Shown here piece after piece: positions 28,018 to 35,662 of a stretch of DNA of 43,357 bases. The position numbers were made by a program, and so were the translations under genes. This DNA comes from Gordonibacter sp. An230 (GTDB taxonomy: Bacteria > Actinomycetota > Coriobacteriia > Coriobacteriales > Eggerthellaceae): positions 1 through 43,357 of the forward strand of contig NZ_NFJP01000030.1 in the NCBI RefSeq assembly GCF_002159915.1. The letters are read 5' to 3'. The first letter of the stretch is position 1. The number at the start of each line of letters is the position of its first letter. A model generated the notes under the pieces. That model made no database searches. It saw nothing but the letters and a program-made list of their open reading frames with translations, and was not told the DNA's origin.

Positions 28018-28563
28018 ATGACTGAACTGCTGTCCCAGCTGTGGACGCCCGAGCTGCAAGCCGCGTTCACCGTGGTGGTGGTGCTGCTCGTCATTCTGTA
28101 CGTGCTGTCCATCGTCTGGGTGGTCCGCGATGCCTATCTGCGCGGTTCCTACTGGTATGTATGGGCCGTCGTCGCGCTTGTCCCGTTGCTCGGCGTGATC
28201 GCGTATTGCCTGCTGCGTCCGCCGCTGTTGCAGATCGACCGCGACGAGCAGGAGTTGGAGATCGCACTCAAGCAGCGCGAGCTCATGAAATACGGCGAGT
28301 GCGCGAACTGCGGCTATCCTGTGGAAGCCGATTTCGTGCTCTGTCCGAATTGCCATCAACGTCTGAAGAATCTCTGCGGCACCTGCAACCATGCGCTTGA
28401 TCCCACTTGGACCGTGTGCCCCTATTGCGCAACGCCCGTAGGCGGTGCTGCTCCTGCACGCCGCAACACTCCGCGCGCCCGAACGAAGCAGCCGCAGCAA
28501 GCGGCTTCCCAGCAAAGGCAGGCCCGGAATCGCTCCTCGCAAGGAGAGCCTTCCGCCCAGTAA
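28018..28563 (+). CDS. Membrane-anchored double zinc-ribbon protein
   Basis: 181 residues from ATG 28018 (CGAGG five bases upstream). Two membrane helices (about 15-37 and 45-66) lie near the N-terminus. A soluble part follows with four CxxC pairs: 'CANCGYP', 'CPNCHQ', 'CGTCNH' and 'CPYCAT', i.e. a double zinc ribbon binding two zinc ions. The last ~40 residues are Gln/Arg/Ala-rich and probably disordered. Function is unknown; such proteins often act as adaptors. It sits between valS and thrS, has its own promoter, and ends at a clear terminator, so it is a separate transcription unit. Confidence 0.82.
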   Translation: MTELLSQLWTPELQAAFTVVVVLLVILYVLSIVWVVRDAYLRGSYWYVWAVVALVPLLGVIAYCLLRPPLLQIDRDEQELEIALKQRELMKYGECANCGYPVEADFVLCPNCHQRLKNLCGTCNHALDPTWTVCPYCATPVGGAAPARRNTPRARTKQPQQAASQQRQARNRSSQGEPSAQ

Positions 28564-28581
28564 CCTGTGCTGTCGAAGAAG

Positions 28582-28607
28582 CCGCCTCGTTTTCCGGGGC
28601 GGTTTTT
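28582..28607 (+). terminator. Rho-independent terminator of the zinc-ribbon gene
   Basis: CCGCCTCG (28582-28589) pairs with CGGGGCGG (28595-28602), one G-U pair, loop TTTTC, then TTTTT (28603-28607). Confidence 0.8.
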
Positions 28608-28878
28608 CATGCGCGCTTTCTGCGGCGTCTGTTGAAACCGTGTGCCCGAGGGACCTTCCGGTCGTTCGTGGCATACTAAGCCAAGGCCGCGCGTTCGGGG
28701 GCTTGGTCGTACCGGTCCAGGGCTGTTTTCGAGGGAAAGGGTCGGCTGAAGGTTCCGGAAGCTTCAGCTTGGCGTTCTTGAAGCCGTCTCGAAAGCTTCC
28801 GGATCCCGGAAGGCGATATGCTCCCGAGATAGTCCGATGCAGGTGCTTTGTGCGCACCCGGCATAGAAAGGAACCATC
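28608..28878 (+). promoter_or_regulatory. thrS upstream region with nested inverted repeats
   Basis: TCCGGAAGCTT (28754-28764) is inverted as AAGCTTCCGGA (28793-28803), an 11-bp perfect stem. TTCCGG (28798-28803) can instead pair with CCGGAA (28806-28811), and GCTTCA (28761-28766) with TGAAGC (28779-28784). These pairings exclude each other, as in a leader switch. Candidate -10 boxes are CATACT (28672-28677, preceded by TGG), which would include the repeats in the mRNA, or TATGCT (28817-28822), which would make them upstream DNA. No T-box core sequence was found. Confidence 0.4.
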
Positions 28879-30792
28879 ATGAACATCGTACTTCCCGACG
28901 GCTCGACCAAGGACGTGCCCGAGAACGCCACTGTCGCCGACGTGGCGGCCGCCATCGGCGCGGGCCTGGCGAAGGCCGCGCTCGCGGGCATCGTGAACGA
29001 CCGGCCGGTCGACCTCTCCGCGCCCGTGGCCGAGGGCGACTCCGTGGCCATCGTCACCGCCAAGAGCCCCGAGGGCCTGGAGCTTCTGCGCCACTCAACC
29101 GCGCACGTCATGGCAGCCGCGCTCGTCGACCTCTACGGCGACGTGCAGTTCGGCGTGGGCCCCGCCATCGAGGACGGCTTCTACTACGACGTGAAGCTGG
29201 ATCGCGCGCTCTCGCCCGACGACTTCGCCGCCATCGAGGCCCGCATGGCCGAGATCGCGAAGGCCGACGAGCCCTTCGAGCGTCGCGTGGTCACGCGCGC
29301 CGAGGCCGAGGAGATCTTCGCGAACCAGCCGTTCAAGCTGGAGCTCATCGCCGAGCTTCCCGAGGACGCGATCATCACCACGTATCGCATCGGCAAGTTC
29401 ACCGACCTGTGCCGCGGGCCGCACCTGCCCTCCACCGGCAAGCTGGGCGCGTACAAGCTGACCAAGCTGGCCGGCGCGTACTGGCGCGGCGACGCCGAGC
29501 GCGAGATGCTCACCCGCATCTACGGCACCGCGTTCTTCAAGAAGGCCGAGCTCGAGGAGCACCTGCACAACCTGGCCGAGGCCGAGAAGCGCGACCACCG
29601 CAAGCTCGGCCGCGAGCTGGGCATCTACATGATGGATCCCATGGCGGGCGTGGGCCTGCCCATGTACCTGCCGAAGGGCGCGCGCGTCATCCGCACCCTG
29701 CAGGAGTGGCTGCGCCGCGATTTGTACGAGCGCGGCTACGAGGAGGTCATCACCCCGCACATCTACAACGCCGACGTGTGGAAGACCTCGGGGCACTACG
29801 GCTTCTACAAGGAGAACATGTACTTCTTCGAGATCAACGAGGGAGACGACGAGAACCCGCGCATGAGCGAGTACGGCGTGAAGCCCATGAACTGCCCGGG
29901 CCACGTCATGCTGTACAAGAACGAGCTGCATTCCTACCGCGACCTGCCGCTGCGCTACTTCGAGTTCGGCACCGTGTACCGCCACGAGATGTCGGGCGTG
30001 GTGCACGGCCTTCTGCGCGCCCGCGGCTTCACCCAGGACGACGCGCACGTGTTTTGCACGAAAGACCAGGTCGTCGACGAGGTGGTGGCCATCCTCGACC
30101 TCGTGGACCACATCATGACCACGTTCGGGTTCGAATACGAGGCCGAGATATCCACGCGCCCCGAGAAGTCCATCGGCACCGACGAGATGTGGGAGCATGC
30201 CACGAGCTCCCTCGAGGAGGCTTGCGAGCGCCATGGCCTCGCCTACGAGATCAACGAGGGCGACGGCGCGTTCTACGGCCCGAAGATCGACATCAAGGTG
30301 AAGGACGCCATCGGCCGCACCTGGCAGTGCTCCACCGTGCAGGTGGACTTCAACATGCCCGAGCGCTTCGAGCTGACCTACCGCACCGAGGACAACACCG
30401 AGGAGCGCCCCTGGATGCTCCATCGTGCCATCTTCGGCTCCATCGAGCGCTTCTTGGGGATTCTGATCGAGCACTACGCCGGCGCGCTGCCGCTGTGGCT
30501 GGCCCCCGTGCAGGTTGCCGTGCTGCCGCTGGCCGACCGCCACAACGACGCGGCGGCCGAGCTGGCGAAGCGGCTCAAGGCAGCGGGCGGCCGCGTCGAG
30601 GTGTACGACCAGAACGAGCCCATGCGCGTGAAGATCGCGAAGGCGCAAAGCCAGAAGATCCCGTACATGGCCGTGATCGGCGACAAGGAGATCGCCGGCG
30701 GCACCGTCAGCGTGCGCGAGCGCCACGAAGGCGACCTCGGCGCGTGGCCGGTCGAGCAGCTGGAGGAGAAGCTGCGCGAAGCGGCGCTGTAG
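28879..30792 (+). CDS. thrS: Threonyl-tRNA synthetase
   Basis: 637 residues. An N-terminal TGS domain (1-60) is followed by the editing domain with H72 in 'RHSTAHVMA'. The class II catalytic core includes 'MKPMNCPGHVML' (zinc ligand C339) and 'GSIERFLGILIEHYAG' (motif 3 region). A C-terminal anticodon-binding domain begins near 'APVQVAVLPLADRHND'. It charges tRNA-Thr and clears seryl-tRNA-Thr. AAAGGAA lies before ATG 28879. The structured upstream region suggests regulation, and a terminator follows at 30859. Confidence 0.97.
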   Translation: MNIVLPDGSTKDVPENATVADVAAAIGAGLAKAALAGIVNDRPVDLSAPVAEGDSVAIVTAKSPEGLELLRHSTAHVMAAALVDLYGDVQFGVGPAIEDGFYYDVKLDRALSPDDFAAIEARMAEIAKADEPFERRVVTRAEAEEIFANQPFKLELIAELPEDAIITTYRIGKFTDLCRGPHLPSTGKLGAYKLTKLAGAYWRGDAEREMLTRIYGTAFFKKAELEEHLHNLAEAEKRDHRKLGRELGIYMMDPMAGVGLPMYLPKGARVIRTLQEWLRRDLYERGYEEVITPHIYNADVWKTSGHYGFYKENMYFFEINEGDDENPRMSEYGVKPMNCPGHVMLYKNELHSYRDLPLRYFEFGTVYRHEMSGVVHGLLRARGFTQDDAHVFCTKDQVVDEVVAILDLVDHIMTTFGFEYEAEISTRPEKSIGTDEMWEHATSSLEEACERHGLAYEINEGDGAFYGPKIDIKVKDAIGRTWQCSTVQVDFNMPERFELTYRTEDNTEERPWMLHRAIFGSIERFLGILIEHYAGALPLWLAPVQVAVLPLADRHNDAAAELAKRLKAAGGRVEVYDQNEPMRVKIAKAQSQKIPYMAVIGDKEIAGGTVSVRERHEGDLGAWPVEQLEEKLREAAL

Positions 30793-30826
30793 GACGGCGG
30801 CCGCGCGACGAACGCGTCCGATGCGA

Positions 30827-30842
30827 TGTTTCACGTGAAATA
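30827..30842. promoter_or_regulatory. parS-like centromere site
   Basis: TGTTTCACGTGAAATA matches the widely conserved ParB-binding parS consensus (TGTTTCACGTGAAACA) at 15 of 16 positions, including the full central palindrome TTTCACGTGAAA. It lies in the 66 bp between the thrS stop and its terminator. ParB-parS nucleates chromosome segregation complexes, usually near the replication origin. No parAB genes are in this window. Function is inferred from the match. Confidence 0.65.
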
Positions 30843-30858
30843 TCCGTACGATTCCACG

Positions 30859-30887
30859 AAGCCCCGGCGCGCTCGCCGGGGCTTTTT
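30859..30887 (+). terminator. Rho-independent terminator of thrS
   Basis: AAGCCCCGGC (30859-30868) pairs with GCCGGGGCTT (30875-30884), loop GCGCTC, continuing as TTTTT (30883-30887). Confidence 0.88.
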
Positions 30888-30898
30888 CGCGCTTGCAT

Positions 30899-30951
30899 GT
30901 TATATCGTCTTTCGATCTCCGTTATATCGGAAGACGATATAACGGAGATCG
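30899..30951 (+). promoter_or_regulatory. PadR-type operator (17-bp inverted repeat plus third half-site)
   Basis: CGATCTCCGTTATATCG (30913-30929) is perfectly inverted as CGATATAACGGAGATCG (30935-30951) with a five-base spacer. A further copy of the core, GTTATATCGTCTT, lies at 30899-30911 and is the inverse of AAGACGATATAAC at 30931-30943. The A/T-rich cores stand out from the GC-rich surroundings and lie just before the padR-like gene (ATG 30970), the expected place for autoregulation. Confidence 0.7.
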
Positions 30952-30969
30952 GTATACAGGAGGGCACGC

Positions 30970-31293
30970 ATGGGAACGGAATCGATCGCGCTGACCGAGG
31001 CGGTGTTCTACATCCCGCTCTCGCTCGACGAGCTGCTGCACGGCTACGGCATCATGCGATGCGTGGAGCGGCTGAGCGGAGGCCGCGTGCGCCTGGCGGT
31101 CAGCACGCTGTGCGGCGTGCTCGACACGTTGCAGAAGAGGCGCTGGATCGGGCCGACGCCCGGCGGGGGAGCAGGGAGGAAGAAGGGGTATCGGCTGACG
31201 GATGCCGGTCGCGACGCGGTGCGCAGCGAGCTGGCGCGCTTGTGCGAGCTGGTGGGCAACGGCGAGCAGGTAGCAGGGGAGTGGTCGCGATGA
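30970..31293 (+). CDS. PadR-family transcriptional regulator
   Basis: 107 residues. The winged helix shows the PadR pattern 'SLDELLHGYGIMRCVERLSGG … LAVSTLCGVLDTLQKRRWI', with the wing at 'GGAGRKKGYRLTDAGRDAV'. The family's usual 'GTLYPAL.RLE' is degenerate here ('STLCGVLDTLQ'), typical of the subgroup paired with DUF2812 genes. ATG 30970 has a strong AGGAGG six bases upstream. A long palindrome just upstream is the likely operator. The stop overlaps the start of the downstream DUF2812 gene (ATGA), but that gene is broken. Confidence 0.88.
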   Translation: MGTESIALTEAVFYIPLSLDELLHGYGIMRCVERLSGGRVRLAVSTLCGVLDTLQKRRWIGPTPGGGAGRKKGYRLTDAGRDAVRSELARLCELVGNGEQVAGEWSR

Positions 31294-31827
31294 GGCACGC
31301 GAGGTGCCGGCCGTTCTAGACGTGGAACTTCGACAAGGAGGAGGCGTGGCTGAACGAGCAGGCCGCGCACGGTCTTGCGCTCGTGGACGCCGTCGATCCG
31401 CTATGTGTTCGAGGAGTGCGAACCGGGAGCCTACGAGTACCGGCTCGAGCTGCTCGAGAACATGGCGTGCGCTGCGGAGAGCCGCCGCTACCTGGGCTTC
31501 CTGGAGGAAATGGGCATCGAGTGCGTCGGCATGTTCGGCCGCTAGGCCTACCTGCGCCGACGCTGCGACGGCGCGCCGTTCGACCTGTTCTCCGACATCG
31601 ACTCCAAGATCAAGCGCCTCAGGCGCATCGACGCGCTGTTGCTCTCCGCGCTCGTCCTGCAGCTTGCGGGCTTGGAGGCTCTGTTCCATATGCGCGAGTA
31701 CCTGCAGGACATGCTGCCGTTCGCTTTCGTGTGGCTCGCGTTCGTCGCGCTCGTGGGGTTCGGTATCGTCCGCATCGCGCGTAAGACGGGCCGCCTGGAG
31801 CGCGAGCGCGCGGTGCGCGAGTGGTCA
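31290..31827 (+). pseudogene. DUF2812-family membrane protein gene, inactivated
   Basis: The start at 31290 overlaps the padR-like stop by four bases. DUF2812-like sequence is readable across frames: 'TWNFDKEEAWLNEQAAHGL', then 'YVFEECEPGAYEYRLELLE', 'SRRYLGFLEEMGIECVGMFGR', 'FDLFSDIDSKIKRLRRI' and two membrane helices before about 31790. Breaks are a TAG at 31317-31319 and another at 31542-31544, both where the family normally has Trp (one base from TGG), plus a frameshift near 31395. No in-frame stop occurs before the convergent gene, so the 3' end is also abnormal. The partner regulator is intact, so the pair has lost its effector. Confidence 0.8.
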
Positions 31828-32652
31828 CCCCAGCCAGAGGCGGTAGATGGTCGGCGGGTCGTAGTCGGCCAGCGCGAGGCAGAAGCGGGACGGGTCGATG
31901 TCGTCGTAGGCCGACCGATCGCGAAACGTGCTCGCGTACACGAGGAACGGCAGTGTGAAGGCGTGCGTCTCGCCTGGCTGGAGCACGTTCCAATCGTCGG
32001 GGAGGGTGTTCTGGACGAGCCCGCGATCGGAAGGGACGCCGTACAGCTCTCCCAGCAGGTAACCGCCCGAATCGCCGCCTCCGCCGTTGTCGAGCATGTC
32101 GTTCGCCCCGTTGAAGTCTTCGCTCCACAGCAGCATCACGGGAAGGTTCTGCGCGTAGTCCATGGTGTTCGTCACGGTGACGTCGACGAGCACGATCTTG
32201 CATTCGTGCTCGCGAGCCTGCGCGTACCCGGTCGTCAGAGCGTAGTGCGGATACCATTCGGCGAACGCGTCCAAGGTCACGGCCTTCATGCCGACGGGGA
32301 CGACCTCGACCCCGTCCGAATCTTCGATGTAGTTGAATTCGCTCAAACGGCGCTCGCGCTCCTCGTCGCTCCACGTCGCGCGTTCCTCCTCGCTCGTGCT
32401 GAACCATTTCCCTCGGGTCAGGCTTTCGGTTCGATAGGCTTGCCCGAACGGGACGTCCACGATGCGCTCGGCTTCGTAGGCGGGGTTGCCGGCGGCGCTG
32501 ATCGACGAGTGCAGCGAGTCCGGTTTCGCCGTCCGCACGCGGGGCTCGCCGGGGGCGAACTGGAAGCCGAACCAGACGAGGGCGCAGGCCGCCGCCGCGA
32601 TGCAGGCGACGCCGACGAGGGTCCGTGCGATTCTGCTGCGTGCTGCGCTCAT
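31825..32652 (-). CDS. Secreted or membrane-anchored hypothetical protein
   Basis: 275 residues, not recognised. An N-terminal basic stretch and hydrophobic helix (about 9-29) act as signal anchor or signal peptide; a Cys is present inside it but without a clear lipobox. The rest is soluble and beta-rich: 'CKIVLVDVTVTNTMDYAQNLPV' and 'LQPGETHAFTLPFLV' are reminiscent of DUF4352-like immunoglobulin-type extracellular domains, an impression only. ATG 32652 follows AAGGAG. It is divergent from a membrane LuxR regulator 164 bp away, which may control it. Confidence 0.75.
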   Translation of the reverse strand: MSAARSRIARTLVGVACIAAAACALVWFGFQFAPGEPRVRTAKPDSLHSSISAAGNPAYEAERIVDVPFGQAYRTESLTRGKWFSTSEEERATWSDEERERRLSEFNYIEDSDGVEVVPVGMKAVTLDAFAEWYPHYALTTGYAQAREHECKIVLVDVTVTNTMDYAQNLPVMLLWSEDFNGANDMLDNGGGGDSGGYLLGELYGVPSDRGLVQNTLPDDWNVLQPGETHAFTLPFLVYASTFRDRSAYDDIDPSRFCLALADYDPPTIYRLWLG

Positions 32653-32816
32653 GGGGGTGCTCCTTCGCCGTGACTTTCCGCGTCCAACCTAGCATGACCT
32701 GCCGTTCGTCGGCAATGATGAAGTTTTTCATCACCGGTTCTGCTGCGGCTCGGCGGGCGGGTTGCGCTATGCTGTACGCGAAAGCGAGGCGCAGCGATGC
32801 GGGAAGGGGGAGCGCG
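32653..32816. promoter_or_regulatory. Divergent promoter region with inverted repeat
   Basis: TGATGAA (32716-32722) and TTCATCA (32727-32733) form a 7-bp inverted repeat with a four-base spacer, a possible operator for the adjacent LuxR protein. TATGCT (32768-32773) is a candidate -10 for the luxR-like gene. No convincing -35 is seen. Confidence 0.35.
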
Positions 32817-33395
32817 ATGGTGTCCTGGTCGACGGTTGCGGTGCTGGCGCTGGTCTGCGTCGAGTTCGCTGCGTTCTGCGCGGCGATCGTCCGCGCGTTC
32901 TTTCGCGTGCGGGCCGACCGGGCGGCGTACCGGGCCGCGGGCGTATGGGCGGCCTCCTTCGGCGTCACCGTCGTCGGGTCGCTCGCGGCGCGCGATGCCC
33001 AGGGCACGTGGGCGGCAGCGGCGTTCGCGGCAGCGGCGTGCCTTCTCACGTTCCCGCTGTGCGCGCTGCTCGAACGCCGCTGGCGCAACCGCGACATGGC
33101 CGCCGCGGTGGCCTACCTGCAGCTTCACCGCCCGGCCGCCCGTCCCGTCGAGCCCCCTGCCGCGCAGGAGTGGGGCACCGGCCCCGATGCCACGTGCGCC
33201 CGCCTCGCGCGCGCCTACGACCTGACGCGCCGCGAGGAGGACGTGCTGCGCCTGCTCATGGAGGGCCGCACGTTCGCCGAGGCCGCCGACGAGTTGACAG
33301 TGTCCCTCAACACGGTGAAGAGCCACGTGCGTCGCATCTACGCCAAGATGGGCGTTCGTGGCAAGCAGGATCTTCTCGACAAGGTGCTCTCCTGA
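32817..33395 (+). CDS. Membrane-tethered LuxR-family regulator
   Basis: 192 residues from ATG 32817 (GGGAAGGGGGAG upstream). Three membrane helices (about 5-29, 40-58 and 63-85) are followed by a short linker and a GerE/LuxR helix-turn-helix (about 128-192): 'LTRREEDVLRLLMEGRTFAEAADELTVSLNTVKSHVRRIYAKMGV'. Membrane-bound LuxR regulators are a notable feature of Eggerthellaceae, usually with a larger membrane domain; this one is short. There is no receiver domain, so it likely senses something at or in the membrane directly. The divergent secreted protein gene is the natural target candidate. Confidence 0.85.
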   Translation: MVSWSTVAVLALVCVEFAAFCAAIVRAFFRVRADRAAYRAAGVWAASFGVTVVGSLAARDAQGTWAAAAFAAAACLLTFPLCALLERRWRNRDMAAAVAYLQLHRPAARPVEPPAAQEWGTGPDATCARLARAYDLTRREEDVLRLLMEGRTFAEAADELTVSLNTVKSHVRRIYAKMGVRGKQDLLDKVLS

Positions 33396-34000
33396 GCGGA
33401 CTTGGGGAAGGCGAGGAGGTCCGTTGTGGCGTCGGCGAGCCGGTCTGTGCCAGCTCGGTTCGAAAAAGAGAGGTCCTCGTTCGCATCGAGGAAAGGTCGC
33501 GCGGCCATCCCATTTCCGTATCGTTCAGGAAGGAGCTTTCTCCGTTTAGCTTGAAGGGGCGGGGAGATGACCCTGTCCCTTCGAAGCAAGGGCAGGGTCA
33601 TGCGGGAGGGCGATCAGGGCCTTGCGAAGATGAGCTGACCGTGCGACGGCGATTTGACGCGAGCGGGAGGCTAAAGTGGCGCAGATCTCGTTTTATGTAT
33701 GGATTTTCGCAGCGCAAAGCGCAGGAGAACGAGCAAGACCTGGGATTACGCTTCGTTGCTCGGTCTCGCGAGCAGAAAATGCGGACAAACCTACGCACAG
33801 GACGCGATCTGCGCCGTTCCGGGCTGCCTTTGCGCGGTCGAAAAGGGGTTCGGGCCTTCCGGCGCGTGAACGCTTGCGAAATCGTTGCGGCTGTCGACGA
33901 GTTATGGGCGGTCGTCCCTTCCGAAGCTCGTCGGTTTTCGCCCCCTTCGCAAGTGCGGTGGTGGCGCATGAGGATCGACCAGGTCGAAGCTTCGTCCGCC
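33396..34000. other. 605-bp intergenic region with one strong hairpin
   Basis: ATGACCCTGTCCCTT (33567-33581) pairs with AAGGGCAGGGTCAT (33588-33601) with a single bulged T, between the convergent luxR-like and antiporter genes. The remaining sequence is more A/T-rich than the genes. Frames such as 33676-34074 have no ribosome binding site or family pattern, so no gene is called. Confidence 0.5.
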
Positions 34001-35662
34001 TCAGTCGCGTTCGTCGGTCTTTTCACCATCGCGGGCGTCTTCGTCCCTTTGCACCAGGAGCGCCTGCTCGATGAGGCGTCCTCGCTCGATCAGGCGTCGC
34101 CGATGCTCGTGCGCGACAAGCCGCGCGATGCGCCGCCGGCGCTCATCGAGCGATGGGGAGCCGACCGCATGTCGCGGGCCGTCGCCGTCCGGATCGGCAT
34201 CAACGGCGAGATCGTGGCGGGCCATCTCCTGCGCGGCCAAGTCGAGCGCTTCGTCGATGGCGCGCCTGCGGGCGCCGCGGCGCTGCAGCAGCGCGGCGCG
34301 GTCTTGCCAGCTTGAACCGCCGACGCCCCCTTCCGCATCCGGGTGGTCGCATCCAGCGCCTTTCCGCAAGCGTCGTTCGAGCTCCTCTTCGCGCGCGAGC
34401 ATGCGCTCCAGCTCCCAGTGCTCGCGCAGGATGTCGCCGATGTCGCGCGGGTTGTGCGCGATCTCGCGCACCGCCTCGATGGGCTTCGCGTCGGCAACGC
34501 GGTAGGTGAGCATGCCCAGAAGCGGCATGAGGAACACGGTGATTGCGCCCGCCGCCACGAGCACGCTCGCCGTCTCCTGCAGCATGGCGTCCGCTCCCAC
34601 GGCAACCGAGGTCACTGCCACGATGATGGGCAGCGCCGTCGTGCAGTACAGCGCCACGGTCAGACGATTGTGCGTGGATATGTCGCGCGTACCCTTCGCG
34701 GTGGACAGAGCGACGAAGATGGGAGCTGCGCGGATGATTAGCAGAAGCACGATGAACCCGACAAGCAGCGCCGGTTGGGCGAACACGGCCGAAAGGTCGA
34801 TCTTCGCTCCGGAGACTGCGAAGAACACGGGAATGAGAAATCCGTAGGCCGTTCCTTCAAGCTTGTGCTCGAGAGAGCGGTCGCCTTCGGGGATGATGTA
34901 GCGCAGCACGAAGCCCGCGGCGAAGGCGCCCAGCACGATGTCGAGGTCGAAGACGGCCGACACGGCAACGAGGCCCACGAGCAAAAGCACCACCATGCGC
35001 ATCATGGTCTGCGATGTGCCGTCGGCGTTCTCCGAGAGAAAGCGAAACAGCCGGTGCCCCGCCTTCTTCGCCTTGGCAGGCACGACGGCGGCGATCACGG
35101 CGATGGCGACGAACGCCAAAAGGATGAGCGCGGTCTGCCACTCGGCGCGCGTCGACAGCAGAAGCGCCATGGCGAGCACCGGGCACAGCTCTCCCCAGGT
35201 GCCGTATGCGAGGATGGACTCGCCCACGCGGGTTCCCATGAGCCCCCGCTCCTTCATGATGGGCATGAGCGTGCCGAGAGCCGTTGTGGTGAGCGCGATG
35301 GCCACGGCCATGGCCTCCAGCTCGTTTGTCTTCATGAGTCCGGCTGCGATGACGACGCCGAAGGCCAGCGCGATGGACGCGATCCAGGTAACAAGACCGC
35401 GCTTGCCTTGGCCGCCTGTGAGGCTTTTCGGGTTGATCTCGTAACCGGCCAGCAGGAACAAGAATCCCAGACCCAGATCGGACAGAAGAGCCACCGCATC
35501 GGTGACCTCGATGAGGCCGAGCACGTTCGGGCCGAGCAGCGCGCCGGCGATGAGCAGGAACACCGTCTCGGGAACGAGCTTGTTGGGGACGATCTTCGCG
35601 ACGATGGGGCTTGCCGCCGCGATGAGCGCGATGATGGCGAGCGAGACGAGGTCGACGGTCAT
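34001..35662 (-). CDS. CPA2-family (KefB-type) cation/proton antiporter
   Basis: 553 residues. About twelve membrane helices occupy the first ~390 residues. KefB/RosB-type landmarks are 'FLLIAGALLGPNVLG', 'SDLGLGFLFLLAGYEINPKSL', 'TTTALGTLMPIMKE' and 'LGAFAAGFVLRYIIPEG'. The remaining ~150 residues are hydrophilic, rich in Arg, Glu and Leu, likely a coiled regulatory tail. No TrkA-N domain is present, so it lacks the classical Kef NAD-binding gate. It would exchange K+ or Na+ for protons. ATG 35662 has AAAGG eleven bases upstream, a loose fit. TAGAAT at 35718-35723 (minus) may be its -10. Unrelated in family to the CPA1 antiporter at 4659-6704. Confidence 0.86.
   Translation of the reverse strand: MTVDLVSLAIIALIAAASPIVAKIVPNKLVPETVFLLIAGALLGPNVLGLIEVTDAVALLSDLGLGFLFLLAGYEINPKSLTGGQGKRGLVTWIASIALAFGVVIAAGLMKTNELEAMAVAIALTTTALGTLMPIMKERGLMGTRVGESILAYGTWGELCPVLAMALLLSTRAEWQTALILLAFVAIAVIAAVVPAKAKKAGHRLFRFLSENADGTSQTMMRMVVLLLVGLVAVSAVFDLDIVLGAFAAGFVLRYIIPEGDRSLEHKLEGTAYGFLIPVFFAVSGAKIDLSAVFAQPALLVGFIVLLLIIRAAPIFVALSTAKGTRDISTHNRLTVALYCTTALPIIVAVTSVAVGADAMLQETASVLVAAGAITVFLMPLLGMLTYRVADAKPIEAVREIAHNPRDIGDILREHWELERMLAREEELERRLRKGAGCDHPDAEGGVGGSSWQDRAALLQRRGARRRAIDEALDLAAQEMARHDLAVDADPDGDGPRHAVGSPSLDERRRRIARLVAHEHRRRLIERGRLIEQALLVQRDEDARDGEKTDERD

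Noticed and set aside
28608-28878. T-box riboswitch upstream of thrS
   Set aside because: The conserved T-box core (GGTGG.ACC-like) and a specifier loop could not be found; TGGTCGTACC is not a match.
33676-34074. 132-codon open frame in the gap after the luxR-like gene
   Set aside because: No ribosome binding site, low-complexity Arg/Ser-rich translation, and it runs into the antisense of the antiporter gene.
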